Below the pieces are notes generated by a model, which made no database searches, had not been told where the DNA came from, and worked only from the letters and a program-made list of their open reading frames with translations. Shown piece by piece: positions 1-7,095 of a DNA stretch of 21,308 nucleotides. The position numbers and the translations under genes are program-made. Location: NCBI RefSeq assembly GCF_000265205.3, contig NT_187153.1:1-21308 (forward strand), in the 5' to 3' direction. Source of the DNA: Sinorhizobium fredii USDA 257. Its GTDB lineage: Bacteria; Pseudomonadota; Alphaproteobacteria; Rhizobiales; Rhizobiaceae. Each line of letters begins with the position of its first letter. Position 1 is the first letter of the stretch.

Positions 1-135
1 GTGCCGGTCAAAGCGTTTGCCGGGAAATTCCGGGACAACCGATATATCGGGCATTATATCGCCTATCCGAAATCGGGCAGCCAGAGGCGACTGGCACGCA
101 TTTTTGCCGACTGGCTGACCGACCAGCGTTGCTAA
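1..135 (+). CDS. C-terminal end of a LysR-type transcriptional regulator (partial)
   Basis: An open frame enters from the left edge and ends at TAA 133-135, giving 44 residues. The text (...RYIGHYIAYPKSGSQRRLARIF...DWL...) resembles the last strand and helix of a LysR effector-binding domain, where a tyrosine/proline-rich stretch is followed by an amphipathic helix ending in an F-x-x-WL motif. The HTH and most of the effector domain would lie outside the window, so target and ligand cannot be guessed. It runs convergently toward the GntR fragment, whose stop is 33 bp away. The family call rests on a short C-terminal pattern only and is moderate at best. Confidence 0.5.
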   Translation: MPVKAFAGKFRDNRYIGHYIAYPKSGSQRRLARIFADWLTDQRC

Positions 136-168
136 GCGACAATACCCGTGCGTTCGGCGTCGCCGGGA

Positions 169-474
169 TTATCTGGCCGCCATGCTTGCAACGAGATCGC
201 TGAACCGCTCGCCCTGAATGCCGACATGTCCCCGCAGCAGGCGGCGGGCGTCCTCTCCGTTTCCAGCAAAGATCGCATCGACGATGGCGCAATGTTCCGA
301 GAAAGACGTCGACAACCGATTGCGCACGCGCAATTGCAGGCGGCGGTAGGGCCGCAGGCGCCGGTGCAGTTGCAGGCATTGTTCCTCGAGAAACTCGCTT
401 CGGCTGGCCGCATAGATCGCCTTATGGAATTCCTCGTTGTCGTAGTAAGAGCTGGCTCGGGAAATCTGCACAGC
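169..474 (-). pseudogene. GntR-family regulator, FCD domain fragment (5' truncated)
   Basis: About 100 C-terminal residues of an FCD ligand-binding domain are readable on the minus strand, ending at TAA 169-171. FCD landmarks are present: NEEFHKAIY, the R-x-x-LSTSFSEHCAIVDAIFAG segment, and the last metal-binding-type histidine in RGHVG. Three histidines typical of the metal-binding FCD site are therefore kept. The frame stays open to about 726, but upstream of about 474 its text no longer resembles FCD and instead lies opposite IS3-family sequence. The winged-helix DNA-binding domain is absent. I read this as a regulator beheaded by an IS3 insertion or deletion, so it should not bind DNA. 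Its former target is unknown. Confidence 0.75.
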
Positions 475-545
475 TAGGATAAGTGGAATTTCTGCCTGAC
501 TTCGGCTTAGATGCCGGGAACAGGAGAGACCATACAAGACGACCG

Positions 546-695
546 CTCCTTGAGGGGGCGACAGGCGTATTCGGTGATGAAGCGAAGGCGGAACCGGCGC
601 GTCCAACCGTCGATGTGAAAACGCTGCACGCCAAAATCGGCGCACTGACGCTGGAGAACGATTTTTTATCCGGTGCGCTGGGCAAGGCGGATTGA
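546..695 (+). pseudogene. IS3-family OrfA C-terminal remnant
   Basis: About 50 residues match the OrfA C-terminal leucine-zipper-like part (VDVKTLHAKIGALTLENDF) that precedes the OrfA/OrfB junction in IS3 elements. The frame stops just after LGKAD. The N-terminal HTH is absent. It is inactive. Confidence 0.75.
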
Positions 696-708
696 TGCGG
701 GACAACAA

Positions 709-1031
709 ATGATCGACCGCGATCATAGGCTATCCGTCGTGCGCCAGGTGAAGCTTCTCGGCTTCAGCCGTGGCAGCCGTCTACTATTCTCCACGTTCAG
801 TGTGGCACAGCGATCTGGCTCTGAGGCGGCGGCGGACGAATGCGTCGCATTCGCTCGGGGATCGACGAACTACATCTCGACTACCCTTTTGCCGGAAGTC
901 GTATCTTGCAAGGGCTCTTGAGAGGAGAAGGCCTGGAAACTGGGCGGCGGCACGTCGCCACACTGATAAACAAGGTGGGCATCGAGACAATATACCGTCG
1001 CCCTAACGCCTCCAAACCAGCGCCAGGTCAC
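709..1031 (+). pseudogene. IS3-family OrfB (transposase) N-terminal remnant, frameshifted
   Basis: Starting at ATG 709 the reading is MIDRDHRLSVVRQVKLLGFSRGS, the usual beginning of an IS3 OrfB. At about 775-790 the similarity changes frame, and it changes again at about 835-860, where IDELHLDYPFAGSR and GRRHVATLINKVGIETIYRRP are readable. These belong to the HTH_21 region that precedes the rve integrase core. Similarity ends at PAPGH near 1031, before any DDE residue. At least two frameshifts and the missing catalytic core make this a dead gene. Confidence 0.8.
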
Positions 1032-1091
1032 ACACGCCCGAAACTGTTCAGACAAACCGAGCCGTGCGAGCTTCTCCTGTCTGGTTGGTGA

Positions 1092-2012
1092 TCATCGATG
1101 ATCGATGAATATCGAACATGCGTGTTCGAACGCTTCCAATGCAGCAGAAATGGCGGGCCGAGCTTTGCTTCCCTTTGCGAATGCCGAAAAAAGTCGCCGC
1201 TGTGTTACAGGGCGTAGGTCCAGGCACCGAAAATCGGGATCGAGCAGTATATTGTGCGTCGCAAGACCTGGAAGAACGGTAACGAAGCTTCCGGTTCGCA
1301 CAAACTCCAATGTCGCTGCAATGTTGCGGCAGCTCGACATGATTTGTGGCGTATATCCCTCCGCATGGCACGCGTTCACGATGAACGTCTGATAGCCAAT
1401 GGCTGATTGGTTCAGGGCCCATTTTTCCTGGGCAAGTTCCCATAGTTCGACCGACTTTCGTCCAGTGCCCGCTAATCTGTGATCGACTGAAACAACGGCT
1501 TTAAAGGGGTCGATGTAAAGGGGCTGGAAGTCCAGCTGGTGCGCGAAGTTTTCCGTCCCAGTTAGATCGTCTACGATTGCGATGTCGACCTGCTTCGTCG
1601 CAGTCGCTTTGAGGCCGTCACCCGGCTCCATTTCGTTGAAAAAGATCTCCAGCGAGGGGTGCTGTTTTGCCAGCTGGGTAATCGCTTGTGGGATGATAGT
1701 TGCAGCTGCTGAACCGAATGCAGCGATACGCAAGTCGCCGGTCACCGTTTGTGCAGTTCGCGCGAGATCCGCTTCTACTTCGTTCACGGCCTGAAGTATT
1801 CCGCCAATGCCGGCCAACAAACGCTCGCCGGCCGATGTCCAGCGTACACCTCTCCCCGAGCGCTCGAACAGAACGAGGCCAAGCTCCTTCTCAAGGAGAG
1901 AGAGTTGCTGCGAGACAGCGGGCCGCGTCAGGTTCAGGGATCTTGCAACCGCCGAAATCGTGCCAAGGACCGAGAGCTCATGAAGAAGTTGCAGCCGTGA
2001 GAGATTGAGCAT
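1092..2012 (-). CDS. LysR-type transcriptional regulator, probable regulator of the divergent operon
   Basis: The product is a 306-residue LysR-family activator/repressor. The N-terminal HTH is clear: LSRLQLLHELSVLGTISAVARSLNLTRPAVSQQLSLLEKELG at about residues 4-45, then the wing FERSGRGVRWTSAGERLL. A periplasmic-binding-protein-like effector domain fills the rest. I prefer ATG 2012 over the longer GTG start at 2075, because LysR HTHs begin a few residues from the N-terminus and a perfect T-N11-A palindrome at 2027-2041 would otherwise be coding. The gene is transcribed away from the catabolic operon that begins at 2213, the classical arrangement for a LysR regulator and its target. The coinducer is unknown but is plausibly the imported substrate or an intermediate. 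Confidence 0.92.
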   Translation of the reverse strand: MLNLSRLQLLHELSVLGTISAVARSLNLTRPAVSQQLSLLEKELGLVLFERSGRGVRWTSAGERLLAGIGGILQAVNEVEADLARTAQTVTGDLRIAAFGSAAATIIPQAITQLAKQHPSLEIFFNEMEPGDGLKATATKQVDIAIVDDLTGTENFAHQLDFQPLYIDPFKAVVSVDHRLAGTGRKSVELWELAQEKWALNQSAIGYQTFIVNACHAEGYTPQIMSSCRNIAATLEFVRTGSFVTVLPGLATHNILLDPDFRCLDLRPVTQRRLFSAFAKGSKARPAISAALEAFEHACSIFIDHR

Positions 2013-2026
2013 GATAAACGCAGTCC

Positions 2027-2041
2027 GTAAGTTTTTCTTAC
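2027..2041. promoter_or_regulatory. Candidate LysR-type operator (T-N11-A palindrome)
   Basis: The arms GTAAG and CTTAC flank TTTTT in a perfect 15-bp inverted repeat. It contains T (2028) and A (2040) separated by exactly 11 bases, the signature of LysR-type binding sites. It lies 15 bp upstream of the preferred ATG of the LysR gene, within the divergent intergenic region, where it could serve autoregulation and operon control. Binding by this particular regulator is inferred. Confidence 0.5.
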
Positions 2042-2097
2042 ATGTAGTGTTATCAAGCGTCGCCTTTTCTTTCACTCATTTTCTGTGATCAATACGT

Positions 2098-2174
2098 AAA
2101 AAAGGGGAACAATTAGAGAGTGATCGCTCGACCGCGCGTGCTGTCGGATCGTCTTTCTTGGCCTCCCCTTTTTT
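2098..2174. promoter_or_regulatory. Operon leader with a long-range inverted repeat
   Basis: AAAAAAGGGGA (2098-2108) is perfectly complementary to TCCCCTTTTTT (2164-2174), 55 bases apart, upstream of the first operon gene. If transcribed, the RNA could fold into a hairpin ending in a U-run, which resembles an attenuator. No upstream coding sequence or known riboswitch was recognised here, and no convincing -35/-10 pair could be assigned. The function is speculative. Confidence 0.3.
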
Positions 2175-2212
2175 GGACAGAGTCTATTGGCTCATCACGA
2201 GGAAGGTACAAG

Positions 2213-3106
2213 ATGACTACGGTTGCTTTTATTGGTGTTGGTCGGATGGGTTCGAGAATGGCGCTTCGCCTACTCGATGCAGGTCATGTGGTCCACGTTT
2301 TTGATCCCAACACGGCGGCTACCGCTGAGCTTGCTGTAAAAGGCGCTGTCGTTGAGGCATCGCCGAGTGCCGCCGCCGCGCCAGCCATGTTTGTTCTCAG
2401 CAGCCTGCCGAGTCCTGCCACTCTTCGCGACGCCATTACCGGCGAGAATGGTATCCTCAAGAAAGTGGCCGCGGGCGCTACGGTTATCGACTTCAGCACA
2501 GTCGATGCATCGACAACCAAGGCCATTGCAGCACAGTGCGAAGCGAAGGGCGTTCACTTCATGGACGCGCCGGTCAGCGGCGGTGTCGCCGGCGCCAGCG
2601 CCGGGACTCTTCTGGTTATGGCTGGCGGAAGCCAAGACGTTCTCGATGCAGCCCGCCCGGTCCTCGGCCCGATCGCCGGCCGCATTGTGCATTGCGGCCC
2701 TGTCGGTTCTGGCCAACTGACCAAACTCGCCCATAACCTCCTGACGGCAATCAATACCGTTGCCCTAGGCGAAGTGCTTTCCGCCAGCGTCAAATCCGGC
2801 GCGAACCTATCTGTTCTGACGGAAGTCCTGTCCGGCGGACTCGCGGGCAGCAAGATGCTCGACTACCTCCCAAAAACGCTTTTCACCGAAGAGCGTCCTG
2901 CAAACTTCGCACTCGATCTGATGCACAAGGACATCTCCCTGTGCCTCGAGGAGTTCTCGGCTTACCCCATGCCGCTCGGTCAGATGGTCCGCCAAATCTA
3001 CAATATGGCACGCGCCGAAGGTCTTGGAGGCAAGGATTCCACGAGCGTAGCAGAAGTTTTCGAAAATCTTCTGAAAGTCGAACTGCGCCTGCCCGCAAGC
3101 GCCTGA
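2213..3106 (+). CDS. NAD(P)-dependent beta-hydroxyacid dehydrogenase (3-hydroxyisobutyrate dehydrogenase family)
   Basis: This 297-residue cytosolic oxidoreductase belongs to the family of 3-hydroxyisobutyrate dehydrogenase and tartronate-semialdehyde reductase, which interconvert a beta- or gamma-hydroxyacid and its semialdehyde. Visible landmarks are the Rossmann motif GVGRMG (residues 8-13), Asp31 after the second strand (VFDPN, suggesting NAD rather than NADP), the substrate loop DAPVSGGVAGASAGT (118-132), and the catalytic lysine K171 in KLAHN with N175. The start ATG 2213 has an upstream AGGAAGG and places the Rossmann motif at the usual distance; the in-frame GTG at 2120 would add 31 atypical residues. 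It is the first gene of the operon, 28 bp before the aldehyde dehydrogenase, with which it probably shares a semialdehyde. The exact substrate cannot be read from sequence. Confidence 0.92.
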   Translation: MTTVAFIGVGRMGSRMALRLLDAGHVVHVFDPNTAATAELAVKGAVVEASPSAAAAPAMFVLSSLPSPATLRDAITGENGILKKVAAGATVIDFSTVDASTTKAIAAQCEAKGVHFMDAPVSGGVAGASAGTLLVMAGGSQDVLDAARPVLGPIAGRIVHCGPVGSGQLTKLAHNLLTAINTVALGEVLSASVKSGANLSVLTEVLSGGLAGSKMLDYLPKTLFTEERPANFALDLMHKDISLCLEEFSAYPMPLGQMVRQIYNMARAEGLGGKDSTSVAEVFENLLKVELRLPASA

Positions 3107-3134
3107 TCACCCGCATTCAACCAAGGAACGAACA

Positions 3135-4640
3135 ATGTCTCAGACAGCTAAAGTCCGGAATGACACGGCGGAAGTCATTTTGCCAACCGCTGGCCTTTCC
3201 GGTCAACTGATCAATGGAGCATGGGTCAAGCCCGTATCTGGCGCGATGCTCGACATCATCAATCCCTGCCGCAGCAGCGTCATTACGACGATCGGCGCGG
3301 CGGACAGAGAAGATGTCGATGCTGCAGTTGCCGCGGCGAAGGCAGCGTTTCCCTCGTGGCGGCGTCTGGCATCGCGTACGCGCGGCGCGCTCCTGACGGA
3401 GCTTGCCAATCGTGTCTCAGCGCATTCGGAAGAGATCGCTCGCATTCTCGCTGCAGAAACCGGAAACGCGCTGCGTACGCAGAGCCGTCCGGAAGTCATG
3501 AGTTCCATTGAAGTGCTGCGTTACTATGGCGGAACGGTCGCCGAACAAAAGGGCGAAACGCTTCCGCTTGGCCCGGGTCTGTTCAGCTACACGACGCGCG
3601 AGCCGCTTGGCGTCGTCGGTGCGATCATACCGTGGAATTCACCGCTGGTTCTCGCCGCCGTCAAGATAGGCATGGCTCTTGGCACTGGCAATACGCTCGT
3701 CCTGAAGCCTGCCGAAGACGCGCCGCTTGCGGTCATCCGAGTCGCAGAGCTTGCAGCCGATCTGTTCCCGAACGGCGTCTTCAACGTCGTGACCGGCGTA
3801 GGTGAAGTAGCAGGTGCTGCCCTATCCGGCCATCCGGACGTTGCAAAGATCTCTTTCACGGGTTCGGTCGAGGTCGGTAAACTGGTCGCCCATGCCGCCG
3901 CCGACCGTATTGCTCGCGCCACATTGGAGCTTGGGGGCAAGAGCCCAACCATCGTCTATCCGGACGCCGCGACCGACGACAGGATCGATGGCCTTGCAGC
4001 GAACATCATTAATGCGATGCGGTTTGCTCGTCAGGGGCAGTCCTGCACTGCCGGTTCACGTCTTTATGTCCATCAGGATGTATTCGAGCCTGTCTTGAAG
4101 AAGGTCGTCGAGAAGCTTGCCGTAATGAAGATCGGCGACGCCCTTGACGAAGAGACCGATATCGGCGCGATCATCAACGAGGAGCGCTACAGCGCTGTTC
4201 GGGAGTTCATCTCCGAGGCGGTTAACTCGGGCGCCGAAGTGGTAACCGGTGAAGTCCCGCCCGCGGCTGGCAGGAACGTCGGATTCTTCCCGAAGCCGAC
4301 CGTCCTCAAAGGCCTCACCAACGACTGGCGCATCGTGCAGGAAGAGGTGTTCGGCCCTGTTCTCGTTGCCATTCCATGGACGAGTGAAGTCGAGGTTATC
4401 GAGTGGGCAAACAACACCCACTATGGCCTTGCCGCCTATATCTTTGCCAATGACCTAACCACGGCTCTCAATGCGGCGAGCCGGATCGACGCCGGTTGGC
4501 TCCAGATCAACCGCGCCGGCGGCCAGATCCCCGGCATGTCCTATGGCGGCATCAAGCAGAGCGGTATTGGATCCGAATACTCCATCGAAGGTGCTCTTGA
4601 GGCCTACACGGCCCGCAAAAGCGTCACGGTCAACCTCTGA
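3135..4640 (+). CDS. NAD(P)-dependent aldehyde dehydrogenase
   Basis: This is a full-length aldehyde dehydrogenase superfamily enzyme (501 residues) that oxidises an aldehyde to a carboxylic acid. The catalytic set is complete: N168 in IIPWNSP, K191 in LVLKPAE, the SFTGSVEVGK nucleotide loop (240-249), general base E265 in LELGGKS, nucleophile C304 in GQSC, and E404 in QEEVFGPVL. These residues indicate the hydrolytic, non-CoA-acylating class. The substrate may be a small semialdehyde produced or consumed by the neighbouring beta-hydroxyacid dehydrogenase. An AAGGAAC-type ribosome site precedes ATG 3135. It is followed after 23 bp by the first cyclase-like gene. Similarity to betaine-, succinate-semialdehyde- or phenylacetaldehyde-type enzymes cannot be separated by eye. 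Confidence 0.95.
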   Translation: MSQTAKVRNDTAEVILPTAGLSGQLINGAWVKPVSGAMLDIINPCRSSVITTIGAADREDVDAAVAAAKAAFPSWRRLASRTRGALLTELANRVSAHSEEIARILAAETGNALRTQSRPEVMSSIEVLRYYGGTVAEQKGETLPLGPGLFSYTTREPLGVVGAIIPWNSPLVLAAVKIGMALGTGNTLVLKPAEDAPLAVIRVAELAADLFPNGVFNVVTGVGEVAGAALSGHPDVAKISFTGSVEVGKLVAHAAADRIARATLELGGKSPTIVYPDAATDDRIDGLAANIINAMRFARQGQSCTAGSRLYVHQDVFEPVLKKVVEKLAVMKIGDALDEETDIGAIINEERYSAVREFISEAVNSGAEVVTGEVPPAAGRNVGFFPKPTVLKGLTNDWRIVQEEVFGPVLVAIPWTSEVEVIEWANNTHYGLAAYIFANDLTTALNAASRIDAGWLQINRAGGQIPGMSYGGIKQSGIGSEYSIEGALEAYTARKSVTVNL

Positions 4641-4663
4641 AGTTACGGATAAGAGCCAAGTCG

Positions 4664-5797
4664 ATGCCCAAAACGCTTTCCATCAATAGCAAGCTGACGA
4701 CGGCCGATATCGAGCGCCTATGCGTATTTGGCGAGCGTTTCGATCGACTTATGACACTAGAGGTCCGCCCGCTAACGGGCGGGCTTCCGGCTGGAATCGT
4801 CGTCCCGACGTATCTGGCCTGTCGCGCGGTACAAGGCGAGCCTTCCTCGACGCTCGCGGCAAGAAAGCTGCTTGCAGCAATACGCCCAGGATCAGATGTT
4901 ATTGTCGCGACCGGCGCAGGCGTTGCGCCGAAGCTGCCTCTCGGGGAGACCGACGGTCCGCCCGGTGCTGTGGCGCTGGCGCGCAGCCTGGCGCTCGGAT
5001 TTGGCGCGAATGTTACGCTTGTCGCCCAGGACGAGCATATGCCCGCTGTCGATGCCTGCGTTCGAGTCATCGAGGACGTTGCGCAGTCGCAGGGCTCGAT
5101 CACCACAGCCATTTTTCCGAAAGGCGAGGCAGAAGGTCTAGCCGCCGCCACCGATATTTTTGATCGTCTGAAACCGACGGCCGTCATTTTCGTAGAGCGC
5201 GATGGTCCGAACGAAGCTGGCCACTATCATGGCATTCGTGGCGATCGCCGCCCGCCGGGAACCGTCGCAGATGTCTATCGCCTGGCCTACGAGGCGAAAC
5301 AGCGAAACGTGCTGACGGTCGGAATCGGCGACGGCGGTAACGAAATCGGGTTCGGAAAAATTCGTGAAGCGGTCGCCGCCCTCTTGCCACGCGGTGGTCG
5401 CTCGCAGCCTGACGAGACGGGTGTGGTCACCATCACCGAAACCGACGTTCTCGTCAGTGCATCCGTATCCAATTGGGGAGCTTATGCGGTCTCCGGGGCT
5501 CTCGCGATAGCGCTCGACGATGAGAATCTCGCGCACAGTGGCGATCGGGAACATGCGTTCATTGTCGCTTGCATTGCAGCGGGCGCGCTCGACGGGGCGA
5601 CTTCGCGTCCCGCACTCGCTGTCGATGGTATCGACTGGCGAGGCCACTCAGGCGTCTCCGAGCTGATGCGTAGCATCGCAATTTCTGCAACTTCGAAATC
5701 CGAACTCAAAAACGCGGCCACAGCATCCAGCGAGGCGGACCTACCGATTTTTTCGGTGCTCGATGATGCCCAGGCCAAAGGAGGTTATCACCTATGA
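4664..5797 (+). CDS. D-glutamate cyclase-like protein (DUF4392/DGLUCY C-terminal domain), copy 1
   Basis: This 377-residue protein belongs to the DUF4392 family, the C-terminal domain of vertebrate mitochondrial D-glutamate cyclase, which converts D-glutamate to 5-oxo-D-proline. Conserved-looking blocks are GETDGPPG (residues 94-101), the E-R-D-G-P-N-E-A-G-H-Y-H stretch (178-189) and the strongly diagnostic GDGGNEIGFG (222-231). The separate N-terminal DUF1445-type domain of the animal enzyme is not encoded here. The ribosome site before ATG 4664 is weak, and the last codons overlap the PLP-enzyme start by four bases (ATGA), implying translational coupling. It differs from copy 2 (7092-8102) in the central motif and has a longer N-terminus. 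The reaction on its true substrate is not known; cyclisation or opening of a glutamate-like lactam is the family-based guess. Confidence 0.82.
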   Translation: MPKTLSINSKLTTADIERLCVFGERFDRLMTLEVRPLTGGLPAGIVVPTYLACRAVQGEPSSTLAARKLLAAIRPGSDVIVATGAGVAPKLPLGETDGPPGAVALARSLALGFGANVTLVAQDEHMPAVDACVRVIEDVAQSQGSITTAIFPKGEAEGLAAATDIFDRLKPTAVIFVERDGPNEAGHYHGIRGDRRPPGTVADVYRLAYEAKQRNVLTVGIGDGGNEIGFGKIREAVAALLPRGGRSQPDETGVVTITETDVLVSASVSNWGAYAVSGALAIALDDENLAHSGDREHAFIVACIAAGALDGATSRPALAVDGIDWRGHSGVSELMRSIAISATSKSELKNAATASSEADLPIFSVLDDAQAKGGYHL

Positions 5798-7095
5798 GCC
5801 TATCCACGCAAAAGAGCGAAAGTCAGACAGCTCGCCGGGACACCTTCGGTAATGAGATCGATCCGGTCGTCGGTTTCGCGCGTGGCTCGATCATCAAATC
5901 CAGTATCGAGGAGGCTAAACGCCTTCGCCATGGACAGACCGTCGCGGCAAAGCGCGTCCAGGCACTTGGACCGCGATCGATCGGCGTTTTCACAGGAAAC
6001 CAGCGCGATTTTCCAGTTCGTCCGGAAGACCTGAACACAAATTGCGAGGAATGGATTGGTCCTGGTCTTTATGCCGAGGAGCTCCGCGCGGTCGCCATCG
6101 AACATCTTGGCGGACGAAGTGATGACGGATGTGCCGTTTTCAATCGCACCAGCGCCGGGATCGTAGCGACGATCGCCGCACTCGCCGGCGGAAAGCCGGT
6201 ACTTTCGGTCGTGCCTGCCGGCGATCGATCTCACGCGTCGGTCGTACGTGGATGTACACTCGCCAGGGTCGGGCTGAAGGAAGTTACCTCGGACAAAGAT
6301 TGGCGCACTCACATTGCGGATTGTTGTCTGGTTATCGTAACCACCGTTACGAGCGCTCTGGCTCGGCTCGATGACGCTTTTACGATAGCCGTGGTCGAGG
6401 AAGCCCACAAAGCTGGAGCCATTGTCCTTCTCGATGAGGCCTACGGGGCTCGCCTTCGCCCTGTACTGCACGGAGGGCAGAAAGCTCTTGCACTCGGTGC
6501 GGATCTCGCGATCACCAATTGCGATAAGGCCGGACTTTCGGGGCCGCGCGCTGGCGTGCTGGTCGGCCGTTCCGGTCTCGTCATGGCCGCAGGCGCCAAA
6601 GCTGCCGAGTATGGTATGGAAGCTCGTGCTCCAATCGCGGCGGCCGTGCTTCGCTCTCTTCAAAAATTCGATCCTCATCATCTGACACAGGAGGCGGCGG
6701 CCGGTCAGGAACTTGCCGCCGCACTTGAGGCAGCGATGGGCGCGGGCGTTGTCATGCGCAGCGACCTTGGACCCATGGTCAATGAAGACGCCGTGCTCGC
6801 TATCATTCTCGAACGTGCGTCGATCTCGGCCGATGCGCTCAATGTCGTGCCCTGCGAGGCGACTGCGGCACTCGGCATGCTCCTTCTGGCAGACCACGGC
6901 ATTTTGACTGTCAACACGCATGGCCAGCCCGGTGCGCGCGTTTCGCTGCGTCTGAAACCGACTCTTGATGCCCTTGCAAGTGTCGGTGGCGTGAGCGCCG
7001 TCGTCGATGCGGTCGATGACTGCATTACCAAGGTTGCAGACATTGTCACTGATGAAAACGCCATGAAGACGCTGATCCTGGGAGATTTCGCATGA
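5794..7095 (+). CDS. SelA/DgaE-like PLP-dependent enzyme
   Basis: This 433-residue fold-type I PLP enzyme most resembles the SelA-like group (selenocysteine synthase relatives, including DgaE-type ammonia-lyases). Supporting text: FNRTSAGIVATIAAL (116-130), a ring-stacking-type SHASVVRG (146-153), D214 in VLLDEAYGAR as the pyridine-nitrogen aspartate, and K245 in TNCDKAGLSGPRAGVLVG as the Schiff-base lysine followed by the G-P-x-A-G phosphate-side motif. It may catalyse ammonia elimination, racemisation, transamination or retro-aldol cleavage; the sequence does not decide. It is unlikely to be true SelA because no selenocysteine genes are nearby. It overlaps both neighbours by ATGA, so all three proteins are probably made in fixed ratio and may form one complex. 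Confidence 0.8.
   Translation: MSLSTQKSESQTARRDTFGNEIDPVVGFARGSIIKSSIEEAKRLRHGQTVAAKRVQALGPRSIGVFTGNQRDFPVRPEDLNTNCEEWIGPGLYAEELRAVAIEHLGGRSDDGCAVFNRTSAGIVATIAALAGGKPVLSVVPAGDRSHASVVRGCTLARVGLKEVTSDKDWRTHIADCCLVIVTTVTSALARLDDAFTIAVVEEAHKAGAIVLLDEAYGARLRPVLHGGQKALALGADLAITNCDKAGLSGPRAGVLVGRSGLVMAAGAKAAEYGMEARAPIAAAVLRSLQKFDPHHLTQEAAAGQELAAALEAAMGAGVVMRSDLGPMVNEDAVLAIILERASISADALNVVPCEATAALGMLLLADHGILTVNTHGQPGARVSLRLKPTLDALASVGGVSAVVDAVDDCITKVADIVTDENAMKTLILGDFA

Larger units (their letters stand above)
540..1031 (+). mobile_element. Degenerate IS3-family insertion sequence remnant
   Basis: Three plus-strand frames in succession read as pieces of an IS3-family transposase: the C-terminus of OrfA (LLEGATGVFGD... 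ending HAKIGALTLENDFLSGALGKA), the start of OrfB (MIDRDHRLSVVRQVKLLGFSRGS), a short stretch in another frame (VYYSPRSVWHSDLALRR), then IDELHLDYPFAGSR...YRRPNASKPAPGH in a third frame. The OrfA HTH, the DDE catalytic core and both terminal repeats are missing. The element is immobile and sits where the GntR gene's 5' half should be, next to the 3' end of the LysR gene at 1092. Confidence 0.85.

Noticed and set aside
2120..2212. In-frame GTG extension of the dehydrogenase
   Set aside because: The extension has no family character, no ribosome site was seen, and ATG 2213 has AGGAAGG at the right distance before the Rossmann motif.
5800..6921. Minus-strand open frame (373 codons) opposite the PLP enzyme
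   Set aside because: The sense strand encodes a complete PLP enzyme with lysine and aspartate motifs. The antisense text has no recognisable fold or ribosome site.
5794..7095. True selenocysteine synthase (SelA)
   Set aside because: No selB, selD, tRNA-Sec or selenoprotein is visible, and the gene sits in a catabolic operon; it is better described as SelA-like.
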